From an uncultured Granulosicoccus sp. (GTDB lineage: Bacteria; Pseudomonadota; Gammaproteobacteria; Granulosicoccales; Granulosicoccaceae), in contig CANLXI010000020.1 of the NCBI GenBank assembly GCA_947495035.1, positions 1 through 64,000 on the forward strand: a stretch of DNA of 64,000 bases, given 5' to 3'. Made by a program: the position numbers and the translations under genes. The first letter of the stretch is position 1, and every line of letters begins with the position of its first letter. A model generated the notes under the pieces. It worked only from the letters and a program-made list of their open reading frames with translations, had not been told where the DNA came from and ran no database searches. Below are positions 33,404 through 42,180 of the stretch, piece after piece.

Positions 33404-34687
33404 ATGGGACTTGCCCTGCTGCTTGGTCTTTTTTTTGGTGGTGTACTGATCGGCATACCGGTTGCCTTTGCCATGGCCATATCGGCCATCGCCGCGTTCA
33501 TGTACGAAGGTTTTCCGTTGTTGATCGCGTTCCAGAGAATCACGTCGGGCGTCAGCATCTTCTCGCTGCTGGCGATTCCGTTCTTCATCTTTGCCGGTGA
33601 GCTGATGTTGCATGGCGGCATAGCCAAACGCCTGGTCCGCTTTGCCTCGACCCTGGTCGGCCATGTCAGAGGTGGCCTGGCATCTGTCAACATCTTCTCG
33701 AGCATGCTGTTCGGTGGTATATCCGGTTCGGCCGTTGCCGATATCTCCGCGCTGGGCTCGCTGATGATTCCTGTGATGAAGGAAAAGGGCTATCGCGGTG
33801 ACTACGCAGTCAACGTGACGGTCACCTCGTCGATCGCCGGTGTCGTCATTCCTCCCAGTCACAACATGATCATCTACTCGGTAGCCGCCGGTGGTGGACT
33901 GTCCATTTCATCGCTGTTTCTGGCAGGTGTGGTGCCGGGTTTTCTGATGTGTGTCTGCCTGGCCATTGCGGCGTACATCATCGCGGTCAAGCACAACTAC
34001 GCCTCCGAGCCGTTCCCGGGAATGAAGGAAGTGGCGCTGTCGGCGGCCGCTGCATTGCCAGGCTTCATCACTGCCGTCATCATCGTGGGCGGTGTCCTGT
34101 CCGGCGTGTTCACCGTGACCGAATCCGGTGCGTTTGGTGCTATCTATGCCCTGGTACTCACAGCTTTGGTGTATCGCTCATTGAGCTGGCAGAGTTTCAA
34201 GATTGCCGTTGTCACATCGGTTCGCACCACGGCCATGGTCATGATACTGATCGGCTGTGCCAATGCATTCGGTTATCTGCTGGCCTTGTACAACGTGCCG
34301 GAACTGCTGGCCTCGGCTCTGACTGCCATCTCCGACAACCCGCTGATCATCATCCTGATGATCAACATCATTCTGCTGGCACTGGGAATGATCATGGACA
34401 TGGCGGCGTTGATCCTGATCTGCACTCCCATTTTCCTGCCGATTGCCGCCGGTCTGGGCATGGACCCCATCCAGTTCGGCATCATGTTGTTGATGAATCT
34501 CGGACTGGGACTGTGCACGCCCCCTGTCGGCGTCTGTCTGTTCGTCGGCTGTGCGGTCGGTCAGGTACCCATCGAAGAAGCCATTCGCACCATCTGGCCT
34601 TTCTATCTCGCCATGCTGGCTGCATTGCTGCTGGTGGCCTACATACCGGCAGTGTCACTCTGGCTGCCGGGCGTTCTGGCCGGCTAG
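33404..34687 (+). CDS. dctM: TRAP transporter large permease (DctM family)
   Basis: A 427-residue polytopic inner-membrane protein with about 12 hydrophobic segments. Family blocks are IPFFIFAGELMLHGGIAKRLV, NIFSSMLFGGISGSAVADISALGSLMIP, VTSSIAGVVIPPSHNMIIYSV and LLMNLGLGLCTPPVGVCLFVG. It forms the ion-coupled transport channel with DctQ. A strong terminator at 34797-34825 ends this three-gene unit. Confidence 0.95.
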   Translation: MGLALLLGLFFGGVLIGIPVAFAMAISAIAAFMYEGFPLLIAFQRITSGVSIFSLLAIPFFIFAGELMLHGGIAKRLVRFASTLVGHVRGGLASVNIFSSMLFGGISGSAVADISALGSLMIPVMKEKGYRGDYAVNVTVTSSIAGVVIPPSHNMIIYSVAAGGGLSISSLFLAGVVPGFLMCVCLAIAAYIIAVKHNYASEPFPGMKEVALSAAAALPGFITAVIIVGGVLSGVFTVTESGAFGAIYALVLTALVYRSLSWQSFKIAVVTSVRTTAMVMILIGCANAFGYLLALYNVPELLASALTAISDNPLIIILMINIILLALGMIMDMAALILICTPIFLPIAAGLGMDPIQFGIMLLMNLGLGLCTPPVGVCLFVGCAVGQVPIEEAIRTIWPFYLAMLAALLLVAYIPAVSLWLPGVLAG

Positions 34688-34796
34688 CTGAACCCGGTGC
34701 GCCTCTGCTGGCGTACCGGGCCAGTGATACATCGCGTGAGGTCATTGCGGCACGGAATGGCCGTTATCGGCATCGCGGCATGACTGTCGTTGCCAG

Positions 34797-34825
34797 GGCC
34801 CGTCATTGCCGTGACGGGCCTTTTT
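34797..34825 (+). terminator. Rho-independent terminator of the TRAP operon
   Basis: GGCCCGTCA (34797-34805), a 6-nt loop, TGACGGGCC (34812-34820), then TTTTT (34821-34825): a perfect 9-bp GC-rich stem with a T-run, 110 bp after dctM and 60 bp before the dehydrogenase gene. Confidence 0.9.
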
Positions 34826-34885
34826 CGTTCTTTGGCGGCCTCGTGAAGCCTCGCCTTCATCCACTTTATCTGCTTCAGGAAAATC

Positions 34886-35656
34886 ATGACAAACACGAAC
34901 AAGATCGCTGGCAAGAACGTGCTGATCACCGCCGGTGCCCAGGGAATCGGTGAATCGATCACCAGGCATTTCATCGACGGCGGTGCCAATGTTGCCATTC
35001 ATTATTTTTCCAGCGCCGACGTTGCTGATGAGCTGGTCGAATACGCAATCGGCAAGGGACAGAAGGCGGTTGCCATCAGTGGTGATCTGACCAGAGAAGA
35101 GGACGCGACGGCATTGGTCGAGAAGTCGGTCGATGCCCTGGGTGGTCTGGACATACTGATCAACAACGCAGGGTCGCTGGTTGCACGCCGGATGCTGAGC
35201 GAGATGGACACGGAATTCTGGAACAAGGTCATGGACATCAACCTGACCTCCATGATGTTCGTGACCCGAGCGGCGTCTGCGCATCTTGCCGCGAATGACA
35301 ACAGCAGTATCGTCAATCTGGCATCACTGGCAGGGCGCAAGGGAGGGCATCCGGGTTCACTGGCCTACTCGACCAGCAAGGGCGCAATCCTCACACTGAC
35401 ACGCGCCCTCTCTGCAGAACTGGGGCCTCAGGGCATCCGTGTCAACGCCGTTGCACCGGGGCTCATTCTGGGTACCTCGTTTCACAATACGCACACGACC
35501 AAGGAATCGGCGGATGCGACGACCGCAGGCATTCCCATCCAGCGCGCCGGTAATGCCGCGGATGTGGCGCGTGCCGTGGTATATCTGGCATCCGAATACG
35601 ATGGCTTCATCACTGGTGCCACGCTGGACATCAATGGCGGTGTCTACAACATGTAG
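34886..35656 (+). CDS. Short-chain dehydrogenase/reductase
   Basis: A 256-residue SDR-family NAD(P)-dependent oxidoreductase. The cofactor motif is in VLITAGAQGIGESITRHF (TAGAQGIG in place of TGxxxGIG), followed by NNAG in LDILINNAGSLVA. The active site has Ser in IVNLASLAG and Tyr-x-x-x-Lys in LAYSTSKGAILTLT. It ends with the usual GATLDINGG. The substrate is probably a sugar or hydroxy acid linked to the TRAP transporter upstream or the mutarotase downstream. The start ATG 34886 has CAGGA upstream. Confidence 0.93.
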   Translation: MTNTNKIAGKNVLITAGAQGIGESITRHFIDGGANVAIHYFSSADVADELVEYAIGKGQKAVAISGDLTREEDATALVEKSVDALGGLDILINNAGSLVARRMLSEMDTEFWNKVMDINLTSMMFVTRAASAHLAANDNSSIVNLASLAGRKGGHPGSLAYSTSKGAILTLTRALSAELGPQGIRVNAVAPGLILGTSFHNTHTTKESADATTAGIPIQRAGNAADVARAVVYLASEYDGFITGATLDINGGVYNM

Positions 35657-35782
35657 CGTGCTCCGTCACCGAGCATGAAGCGTTGCCCCCGGAGTGTTGC
35701 CGTGGGGCATTGCTCTGATCCGACAATGGCGGCAATGGACCGTCAGCTGTCAGCCTCTTGTCTGCTTACCGGGAAACACTCC

Positions 35783-36217
35783 GTGCTGAAAACACCGATC
35801 ATTCATCCGACGATCATGGAAGCCATTGCTCGCTCGGGTCATTATTCGCAGATTGTCATCGCTGACGGCAATCTGGCTGTCGGTGCCCTGAACGGACCCA
35901 ACTCGACTACTGTGCACCTGAATTTTCGGCCGGGACTGCTGGACGCCCTGACCGTGCTCGAGGGAGTGCTGGACATCTGTCCCGTGCAAGGTGCGATTGT
36001 CATGGAAAAGCCGGCTGACGCCAACGCGGAGATTCACGATGCCTACAAGGCCTTGCTGGGTGATGTCACGTGGGATGAACTGGAGCGTTGGGCCTTTTAC
36101 GACAAGATCAGAGAGCCGGCGACGACATTGATCATCCAGACGGGCGAGCAGCGTCGCTTTGCCAATCTGATCCTGACCGTGGGAGTGGTCAAGATGGCAG
36201 AAGAGAGTGGTTTCTAG
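35783..36217 (+). CDS. RbsD/FucU-family sugar mutarotase
   Basis: A 144-residue protein of the RbsD/FucU family, which interconverts anomers of ribose, fucose or related sugars. Family blocks are IIHPTIMEAIARSGHYSQIVIADGNL (the early His and the Asp of IADGN are catalytic in relatives), VHLNFRPGLLDALTVLEGVLDI and FYDKIREPATTLIIQTGEQRRFANLILTVGVV. The start is GTG 35783, giving the family N-terminus (VLKTPIIHP) with GGGAAA upstream; ATG 35726 or 35735 are alternatives. Linked to the dehydrogenase 126 bp upstream, it points to uptake and oxidation of a fucose- or ribose-like sugar. The stop codon lies inside the first copy of a 40-bp repeat. Confidence 0.87.
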   Translation: MLKTPIIHPTIMEAIARSGHYSQIVIADGNLAVGALNGPNSTTVHLNFRPGLLDALTVLEGVLDICPVQGAIVMEKPADANAEIHDAYKALLGDVTWDELERWAFYDKIREPATTLIIQTGEQRRFANLILTVGVVKMAEESGF

Positions 36218-36364
36218 GCGGCATCGGACTGACAGCGGAAACACGAGTGGTTTCCAGGCGGCATCAGACTGGCAGCGGAAACAAGAGTGGTTTCCAGGCG
36301 GCATCGGACTGACAGCGGAAACACGAGTGGTTAACAGGCGGCGTCGGACTGGCAGCGGAAACAC
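36205..36364. repeat. 40-bp tandem repeat, four copies
   Basis: Four adjacent 40-bp units start at 36205, 36245, 36285 and 36325, beginning GAGTGGTTTCCAGGCGGC and ending CAGCGGAAACAC, with a few substitutions. A degenerate piece (GCGGTCTCCAGGCGGC) follows at 36397-36412. The first unit includes the last codons and TAG stop of the mutarotase gene, so the array seems to have grown from the gene's 3' end. Forty is not a multiple of three, so it is not a protein repeat. Confidence 0.93.
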
Positions 36365-36433
36365 GGTATTCAGTCAGAGCATTGGCGCAGAGAAAAGCGG
36401 TCTCCAGGCGGCGCCAGGGCTGCAGTTGTTGCA

Positions 36434-36475
36434 AGCCCCTGCCTGAGCGGAAATCAATCCGTTCGGGCAGGGGCT
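36434..36475 (-). terminator. Long hairpin, likely bidirectional terminator
   Basis: AGCCCCTGCC (36434-36443) pairs with GGCAGGGGCT (36466-36475). Inside, GAGCGGA pairs with TCCGTTC around a 6-nt loop, about 18 pairs overall. It sits between the convergent mutarotase and oligomer-hydrolase genes, 17 bp past the stop of the latter. T-runs are weak on both sides. Confidence 0.65.
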
Positions 36476-36491
36476 GCGCTGTCCCCGGATC

Positions 36492-38618
36492 CTACTGCGG
36501 AATGCTCAGTACCGAATCCTCGTACTTGATGAGTCGGTCCGTGGCGACGTCCATGGCAATCTCTCCCAGGTTCTCGGGAGTGACCACTCCGCCCGAGGGG
36601 GCTGATGTTGCAACGACCTGACTCTCCGGCAAGGCGCTTCCCTGCGTGAGGTGGTCATGCATCAGGTCCAGTGACTGTTTGAAGTAGTAATCGATCGGCA
36701 GAAATTCCATGCCAGCCAGCGCATAGCTGCCGAGCAGAAAATCCAAGTGCTGCGCATGCGGTACCTCATAGTATTTCAAGGCACTGGCGTCACCTTCTAC
36801 CTGCTGATTCAACGCGTAGTAGGGGCGGGAGGAGTGGTTGACGGGAATCAGACCGTCGGCACGTCCGTGCACCATGATCGTAGGCACGCCGTGCAGATCG
36901 CCATCAGCGCGTATCTCCTCGATTCCACGGTTGAGTCGCTCATGCAGCGGATTGGCTTCGTTGTCGCGCAGATCCTGCCAGCACAGGGCACCTTCCAGAT
37001 TGTAGTCCAGCTCACCGGAGTTGGAGGCTGCTGCAATCTGGATGGCAGCACCACCTGGTGCATCGTCCTTGATCAGGTAGACTCCGGCGGTTCTGGGTAC
37101 ACCATTACTGTCTGCCGACAAGGTTGCCAGTCGCGAATAAGGTGCTGGAGCTGTCGTTCCAGCCACTACATGAGCCATGCTGATCTGACACAGGGAGTCG
37201 ACAACCGAGCTGCGTGTGTACGCATTTCCATAGGTAGTAATCAGAGACTGGAACAGATCGATCCCCGAGTAGCCCACCAGGATTCTGGTGGATTCCTGAA
37301 GGTATCCTGCATCCAGCAGTTTCTGGTTGGACTGTTCACCCAATGAGGAAATGTCACCCGGTTCGAGTAGCCCTGCGGCTACCAGCGCGTTGCAACGGGC
37401 CGTCGTGTCGCCGCGCGATTCGGCAAACATGGCACCGGCATTGACTGGCGCCTTGCTTGCGCAGCCGGCATACACCTCGGACACCAGCATGTAATCGTAG
37501 AAAGGGACAGAGTGTTCGGTAACAGGGCCACGTCCATCCATGTTGATCGTGAATGCGGTAGCGGCCGGCATAGGGCTGATATTGGGTTCACCAACAACAA
37601 TGCCATCGAAGACACTGCCATCGGATTGCTCGGCTGCACGCAGTATGGCCGAGCCCCCGTTGGACGCGCTGGCCCCGATGATCAGAGTATTGTCAGGGGT
37701 GAAACTCTGCTCGAATTCGGTGCTCAGTGTGTTCAGCGCAAACTGTATCGATTGCAAGGTATGCAGTCCCCAGTCCTTCTCGACATTCTTCTGGGAATGC
37801 GCATGCTTGAAGGCATAACGATCAGGGTTGGCCTCGACATAGGCTGCCAATTCGGCATTGGTGGGCAGCACCACACCTGCATAGTCGGTGCCCGGCTCGG
37901 GAACACGTTCCTGAGTGGGTACCTGGAAGCTGGCCTCTGCTGCATCACTGTCATTCAGATCGATGGCTTGCAAGGCAAGGTCAAAGCCGATGTTCTGCGT
38001 CAGCTCAACGGCTCCCGTGCCCTTGTTGGCGTCGGTATAGGTCACGGCGCAGCCCTTGGCCAGAGCCCACTCACCCGTGGTTCCCACTGCACCATAGGCA
38101 TTGCGAGAACCCGATGACGGGGCGGCAACCAGGCAGGGGTCATCGGGATCGAAGCTGTCTGGCAGTTGCAGCATCAGCGTCGCTCGATTGATGCCATCTC
38201 CGACGAAGGCCCGGTATTCAGTGCCGGGAAAACGCGTGTCGTCCAGGGGGCCATAGAGCGTGCCAAAGCCTCCCTCGGCGCGGGTATCCACCAGTGCCGT
38301 GTAATTGGCATGCAAGGTGGCACGGCGCAATTCAGCGGCGGTGGGGGAATCGGGATCGTTGTAGAAGTCGGGTGGGTCGAGCAGACCGCTCAAGCCGAAG
38401 CCGCCCAGCAGACCATCGTCATCTCCCTCATGTCGTTCACTGGATACCGCGCCGAGAGAATCGATGTTGATCACTGCACTCTGTTCGTCAGCCGGGTCAT
38501 CATCACTGTCCGAACATGCCGAGATCGTGACCGTCAGACCGACAGCCAGGGACAGAACAACCGACCGGCTGATGCCAAACGTCCTTTTGTAAATTCGCGT
38601 TCCGTTCAAAGCTTGCAA
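36492..38618 (-). CDS. 3-hydroxybutyrate oligomer hydrolase, lipoprotein
   Basis: A 708-residue protein of the D-(-)-3-hydroxybutyrate oligomer hydrolase family, which splits short 3-hydroxybutyrate oligomers made by poly(3-hydroxybutyrate) depolymerases. The likely nucleophile Ser is in IIGASASNGGSAILRAA, and a late His is in VPHAQHLDFLLGSY. The N-terminus (VVLSLAVGLTVTISAC) is a lipoprotein signal with lipobox Cys, followed by an acidic spacer. The start is TTG 38618 with GAGGAG 7 nt upstream; the frame is open far beyond (to 39218) only as antisense of the next gene. The gene diverges from the Opp-type operon across 54 bp. Confidence 0.9.
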   Translation of the reverse strand: MQALNGTRIYKRTFGISRSVVLSLAVGLTVTISACSDSDDDPADEQSAVINIDSLGAVSSERHEGDDDGLLGGFGLSGLLDPPDFYNDPDSPTAAELRRATLHANYTALVDTRAEGGFGTLYGPLDDTRFPGTEYRAFVGDGINRATLMLQLPDSFDPDDPCLVAAPSSGSRNAYGAVGTTGEWALAKGCAVTYTDANKGTGAVELTQNIGFDLALQAIDLNDSDAAEASFQVPTQERVPEPGTDYAGVVLPTNAELAAYVEANPDRYAFKHAHSQKNVEKDWGLHTLQSIQFALNTLSTEFEQSFTPDNTLIIGASASNGGSAILRAAEQSDGSVFDGIVVGEPNISPMPAATAFTINMDGRGPVTEHSVPFYDYMLVSEVYAGCASKAPVNAGAMFAESRGDTTARCNALVAAGLLEPGDISSLGEQSNQKLLDAGYLQESTRILVGYSGIDLFQSLITTYGNAYTRSSVVDSLCQISMAHVVAGTTAPAPYSRLATLSADSNGVPRTAGVYLIKDDAPGGAAIQIAAASNSGELDYNLEGALCWQDLRDNEANPLHERLNRGIEEIRADGDLHGVPTIMVHGRADGLIPVNHSSRPYYALNQQVEGDASALKYYEVPHAQHLDFLLGSYALAGMEFLPIDYYFKQSLDLMHDHLTQGSALPESQVVATSAPSGGVVTPENLGEIAMDVATDRLIKYEDSVLSIPQ

Positions 38619-38672
38619 GAATACACTCCTCAACGATACAGTGTGACGTTGATCGTACACGAGAGTTGATAC

Positions 38673-40253
38673 ATGAAAACATGCAGTCTGCGAAATTTGC
38701 TGGGTGCCGGATTGCTGGCACTGATGGGAGGTCTGGCCTCTGCCGCTACCATCAATATCCACAACGGTGGTGATCCGACTTCGCTGGATCCGCACAAGCT
38801 GTCGGGGGATTGGGAGAACCGCATTGCCGGTGACATCTTTGAAGGCTTGGTCACCGAAGATCCGAAAGCAGAACCGATACCCGGACAGGCATCCGAATGG
38901 ACAGTCTCGGATGATGGCCTGGTGTATACCTTTACCCTGCGCGATGGTGTGCAATGGAGTGACGGCACCGCGGTGACAGCCGGTGATTTCGTCTACGCGT
39001 TTCAGCGTCTGATGAATCCCGAGACTGCCGCGGTCTATGCGTACTTGCAGTACAGCATCAAGAATGCGGAAGCGATCAACACCGGTGAGATTACCGAGCT
39101 TGATGAACTGGGTGTCAAGGCTCTTGATGACAAGACCCTGGAGATCACGCTGGAGCGTCCCACCCCTTATTTCATCGGGGCTTTGACGCATTACACGGCT
39201 TATCCGATTCCGGAACACCTGCTGGAGAAAGTCGGTGATGACTGGGTCAAGATCGAGAACATCGTGACCAATGGTCCATACAAGCCGGTTGACTGGGTGC
39301 CCGGCTCACACGTGACAACTGTCAAGAATGAAGGCTATTACGCAGCAGATGACGTCAGCATCGAGGGTGCAAAATTCTTTGTGCTGGAAGATGAATCAGC
39401 GGCACTCAAGCGCTATCGCGCCGGGGAGTTCGATATCCTTACCGAGTTTCCCACCGACCAGTACGCCTGGATGGAGGAGAATCTGCCGGGACAGGCGCAG
39501 GTTGCCCCATATGCAGGCTTGTATTACTACGTTGTCAATCACAACAAGCCACCGTTTGACAATGCTGATGTGCGCAAGGCGCTGTCCATGAGCATCAACC
39601 GCGAAGTCATCGGCCCGCAGATACTGGGAACCGGCGAGTTGCCAGCCTACTCCTGGGTACCACCGGGCATGGCCAATTACGACGAACCTTATACAGTGGA
39701 CTGGAAGGACATGCCTTACGGGGACAAGGTGGCCGAGGCCGGGCGCCTGCTGGCCGAAGCCGGTTATGGCGCGGACAATCCTCTGAAGTTGCAGTTGCGC
39801 TACAACACCAACGAGAACCACAAGCGCATCGCGGTGGCCATTGCCGCCATGTGGAAGCCATTGGGCGTCGATGTCGAGCTGTACAATACCGAAACCAAGG
39901 TGCACTACGATGAATTGCAACGTGGTGTTCTGGATGTTGCTCGTGCCGGTTGGTTGGCTGACTACAATGATGCCGACAATTTCCTGAATCTGCTGAAATC
40001 CACGGTCGAGCACAATTATGGCCGGTACAACAATCCGGAATACGATGCACTGGTGGACAAGGCCAATGCAACGGGCGATACGGCAGAGCGGGCGGCGCTG
40101 CTGCACGAGGCCGAAAAGCTGGCTCTGGATGAATCAGCCGCTATCCCCATCTACTATTATCTGGCGCGCAATGTGGTGTCTCCCAGAGTCAAGGGCTATG
40201 TGAACAACGCGTTTGACATACATCGCACTCGCTGGCTGGAACTCGTCGACTAG
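38673..40253 (+). CDS. OppA-like oligopeptide-binding protein
   Basis: A 526-residue periplasmic family 5 solute-binding protein. The signal peptide (NLLGAGLLALMGGLASA, cleaved near residue 24) is followed by ATINIHNGGDPTSLDPHKLSGDWENRI. Signatures include FEGLVTEDPKAEPIPGQASEW and YTFTLRDGVQWSDGTAVTAGDFVYAFQRL, characteristic of OppA/MppA-type proteins. It is the receptor of the importer encoded downstream. The start ATG 38673 has GAGAG upstream. A strong hairpin separates it from the permease gene. Confidence 0.94.
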   Translation: MKTCSLRNLLGAGLLALMGGLASAATINIHNGGDPTSLDPHKLSGDWENRIAGDIFEGLVTEDPKAEPIPGQASEWTVSDDGLVYTFTLRDGVQWSDGTAVTAGDFVYAFQRLMNPETAAVYAYLQYSIKNAEAINTGEITELDELGVKALDDKTLEITLERPTPYFIGALTHYTAYPIPEHLLEKVGDDWVKIENIVTNGPYKPVDWVPGSHVTTVKNEGYYAADDVSIEGAKFFVLEDESAALKRYRAGEFDILTEFPTDQYAWMEENLPGQAQVAPYAGLYYYVVNHNKPPFDNADVRKALSMSINREVIGPQILGTGELPAYSWVPPGMANYDEPYTVDWKDMPYGDKVAEAGRLLAEAGYGADNPLKLQLRYNTNENHKRIAVAIAAMWKPLGVDVELYNTETKVHYDELQRGVLDVARAGWLADYNDADNFLNLLKSTVEHNYGRYNNPEYDALVDKANATGDTAERAALLHEAEKLALDESAAIPIYYYLARNVVSPRVKGYVNNAFDIHRTRWLELVD

Positions 40254-40281
40254 ACGATCTCGGTTTCGATTTGCCGATGTG

Positions 40282-40315
40282 TACCCACCGGGCCGACTGA
40301 GGGCTCCGGTGGGTA
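40282..40315 (+). promoter_or_regulatory. Intercistronic hairpin after the OppA-like gene
   Basis: TACCCACCGG (40282-40291) and CCGGTGGGTA (40306-40315) form a perfect 10-bp stem with an internal 14-nt loop that can fold further. No T-run follows. As after dctP, it probably raises binding-protein mRNA level over the permeases. Confidence 0.65.
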
Positions 40316-40345
40316 TTCCGATTTGCCAGCCTGGCTGATTACCCG

Positions 40346-41269
40346 ATGCTCAATTACGCGTTCCGGCGTCTGTTATCGACCATTCCCGTACTGTGGATAG
40401 CGATAACCGCCTGCTTCTTTGTCCTGAGACTCGCTCCCGGCGGTCCGTTCGATGGCGAAAGACCCTTGCCGGAAGCCATCAAGCAGAATCTGGCCGCCCA
40501 CTACAATCTGGATAAATCACTCTTCGAGCAGTACCTCATTTATCTGGGCAAGCTGCTGCAGGGTGACCTGGGGCCGTCCTTCATCAATCAGGATTTCACT
40601 GTCTCGGAGCAGTTGCTGGTTGGACTGCCCTACACACTGATAATCGGTGGTCTGGCTTTCTTTCTGTCTATCCTGCTGGGTATCACGGCGGGTATTCTCG
40701 GGTCGGTCTACCGCAATCGTCTGCCGGATTATCTGATCGGTATGATCATCCTGACCGGACTGGTGTTGCCCAATTTCCTGGTCGCACCGATTCTGCAGCT
40801 GTTCTTCGGACTCAAGCTGGAATGGTTGCCGGTCGGTGGCTGGGGCGGTGGTGCTCTGTCGCATATCGTGCTGCCCGTGGTCGTGCTGGCTCTGCCTCAT
40901 GTCGCCCGAATTTCCCGCCTGACGCGAGGTGCGATGATCGAGGTCATGCACAGCAATTTCATTCGAACCGCCAGATCGAAAGGACTGGGAGGGGGCAGCA
41001 TCGTCTGGCGCCATGCCCTCAAACCGACTCTGACGCCCGTGGTGTCCTATCTGGGGCCCGCCGCCAGCTATCTGCTGACCGGTTCGCTGGTGGTGGAGAC
41101 CATCTTCGGGCTGCCGGGCATTGGCCGCTATTTCATCAATGCAGCGCTGAACCGGGACTATGGCATGGTGCTGGGCACGGTCGTGTTCTACATGATACTG
41201 ATCGTCGTGCTGAACCTGATCGTCGATATTCTCTATGCCTGGCTTGACCCGCGAGTACGCTCACGATGA
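40346..41269 (+). CDS. OppB-like ABC permease
   Basis: A 307-residue permease with six helices. The typical start is MLNYAFRRLLSTIPVLWIAI; the periplasmic segment includes LAAHYNLDKSLFEQYLIYLG and GDLGPSFINQDFTV; the EAA loop is HSNFIRTARSKGLGGGSIVWRHAL. It pairs with the OppC-like protein, whose gene overlaps its stop by 4 bp. Confidence 0.94.
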   Translation: MLNYAFRRLLSTIPVLWIAITACFFVLRLAPGGPFDGERPLPEAIKQNLAAHYNLDKSLFEQYLIYLGKLLQGDLGPSFINQDFTVSEQLLVGLPYTLIIGGLAFFLSILLGITAGILGSVYRNRLPDYLIGMIILTGLVLPNFLVAPILQLFFGLKLEWLPVGGWGGGALSHIVLPVVVLALPHVARISRLTRGAMIEVMHSNFIRTARSKGLGGGSIVWRHALKPTLTPVVSYLGPAASYLLTGSLVVETIFGLPGIGRYFINAALNRDYGMVLGTVVFYMILIVVLNLIVDILYAWLDPRVRSR

Positions 41270-42180
41270 TTTTTCGAAAAGCCAAACTCGCCATTCTCGA
41301 GGCAGCTCTGGATGATGGGGCGGAACTGACACCCGGTCGCAGTCAGTTTCAGGATGCCGTGGCACGGCTACGTCGCAACAAGGCGGCGGTAGTCTCGTTG
41401 CTCATGCTGATACTGCTGGTCGTGTTCGCGATCGCCGGTCCCTGGTTCATTCCCCACAACTACGAAGACCCGGACTGGGCAGCGTTCAGAGCGCCACCGT
41501 CGCTGGAAGGCGGGCACTGGTTCGGCACCGATCAGAATGGACGTGATCTGCTGGCCAGAACGCTGTTCGGCACTCGGGTATCGCTGCTGGTGGCCCTGAT
41601 TGCCACAGTGGTGTCGGTTGTCATCGGCGTCAGTTACGGTGCCATAGCCGGGTATGTGGGAGGTCGTGTCGATCAGGCCATGATGCGCTTTGTCGATATC
41701 ATGTATGCCTTGCCCTATATCCTGTTCGTGATCCTGTTGATGGTGATTTTCGGGCGCAATGTGTTCCTGCTGTTTGCGGCCATCGGGGCGCTGGAATGGC
41801 TGACCATGGCGCGGATTGTCCGCGGGCAGACCCTGTCGATCAAGCAGCGTGAATACATCGAAGCGGCACGCGCCTCCGGACTGGGGACCACGGCCATCAT
41901 CTTCAGGCACATCGTGCCGAACCTGGTGGGTTCGGTGGTCATCTATGCAACCCTGACCATTCCCGAAATCGTGGTGGTCGAGAGTTTTCTGTCCTATCTG
42001 GGGTTCGGTATCCAGGAACCGCTGACATCGCTGGGCACACTCATTGCCGAAGGGGCCGACGTGCTGGAAGTTCTCCCCTGGCTGCTGTGGTTTCCGGCAG
42101 CCTTTCTGGTGGTTCTGCTGCTGAGCCTGCTGTTCATCGGTGATGGCTTGCGTGATGCCTTTGATGCGAGGGACCGATGA
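41266..42180 (+). CDS. OppC-like ABC permease
   Basis: A 304-residue permease. A cytoplasmic N-terminus with QFQDAVARLRRNKAAVVSLLML precedes the first helix; GTDQNGRDLLARTLFGTRVSLLVALIAT is the family motif; the EAA loop is REYIEAARASGLGTTAIIFRHIVPN. It overlaps both flanking genes by 4 bp. Confidence 0.94.
   Translation: MIFRKAKLAILEAALDDGAELTPGRSQFQDAVARLRRNKAAVVSLLMLILLVVFAIAGPWFIPHNYEDPDWAAFRAPPSLEGGHWFGTDQNGRDLLARTLFGTRVSLLVALIATVVSVVIGVSYGAIAGYVGGRVDQAMMRFVDIMYALPYILFVILLMVIFGRNVFLLFAAIGALEWLTMARIVRGQTLSIKQREYIEAARASGLGTTAIIFRHIVPNLVGSVVIYATLTIPEIVVVESFLSYLGFGIQEPLTSLGTLIAEGADVLEVLPWLLWFPAAFLVVLLLSLLFIGDGLRDAFDARDR

Noticed and set aside
36205..36364. CRISPR array
   Set aside because: The 40-bp units are directly adjacent with no variable spacers, and no cas genes are in the window.
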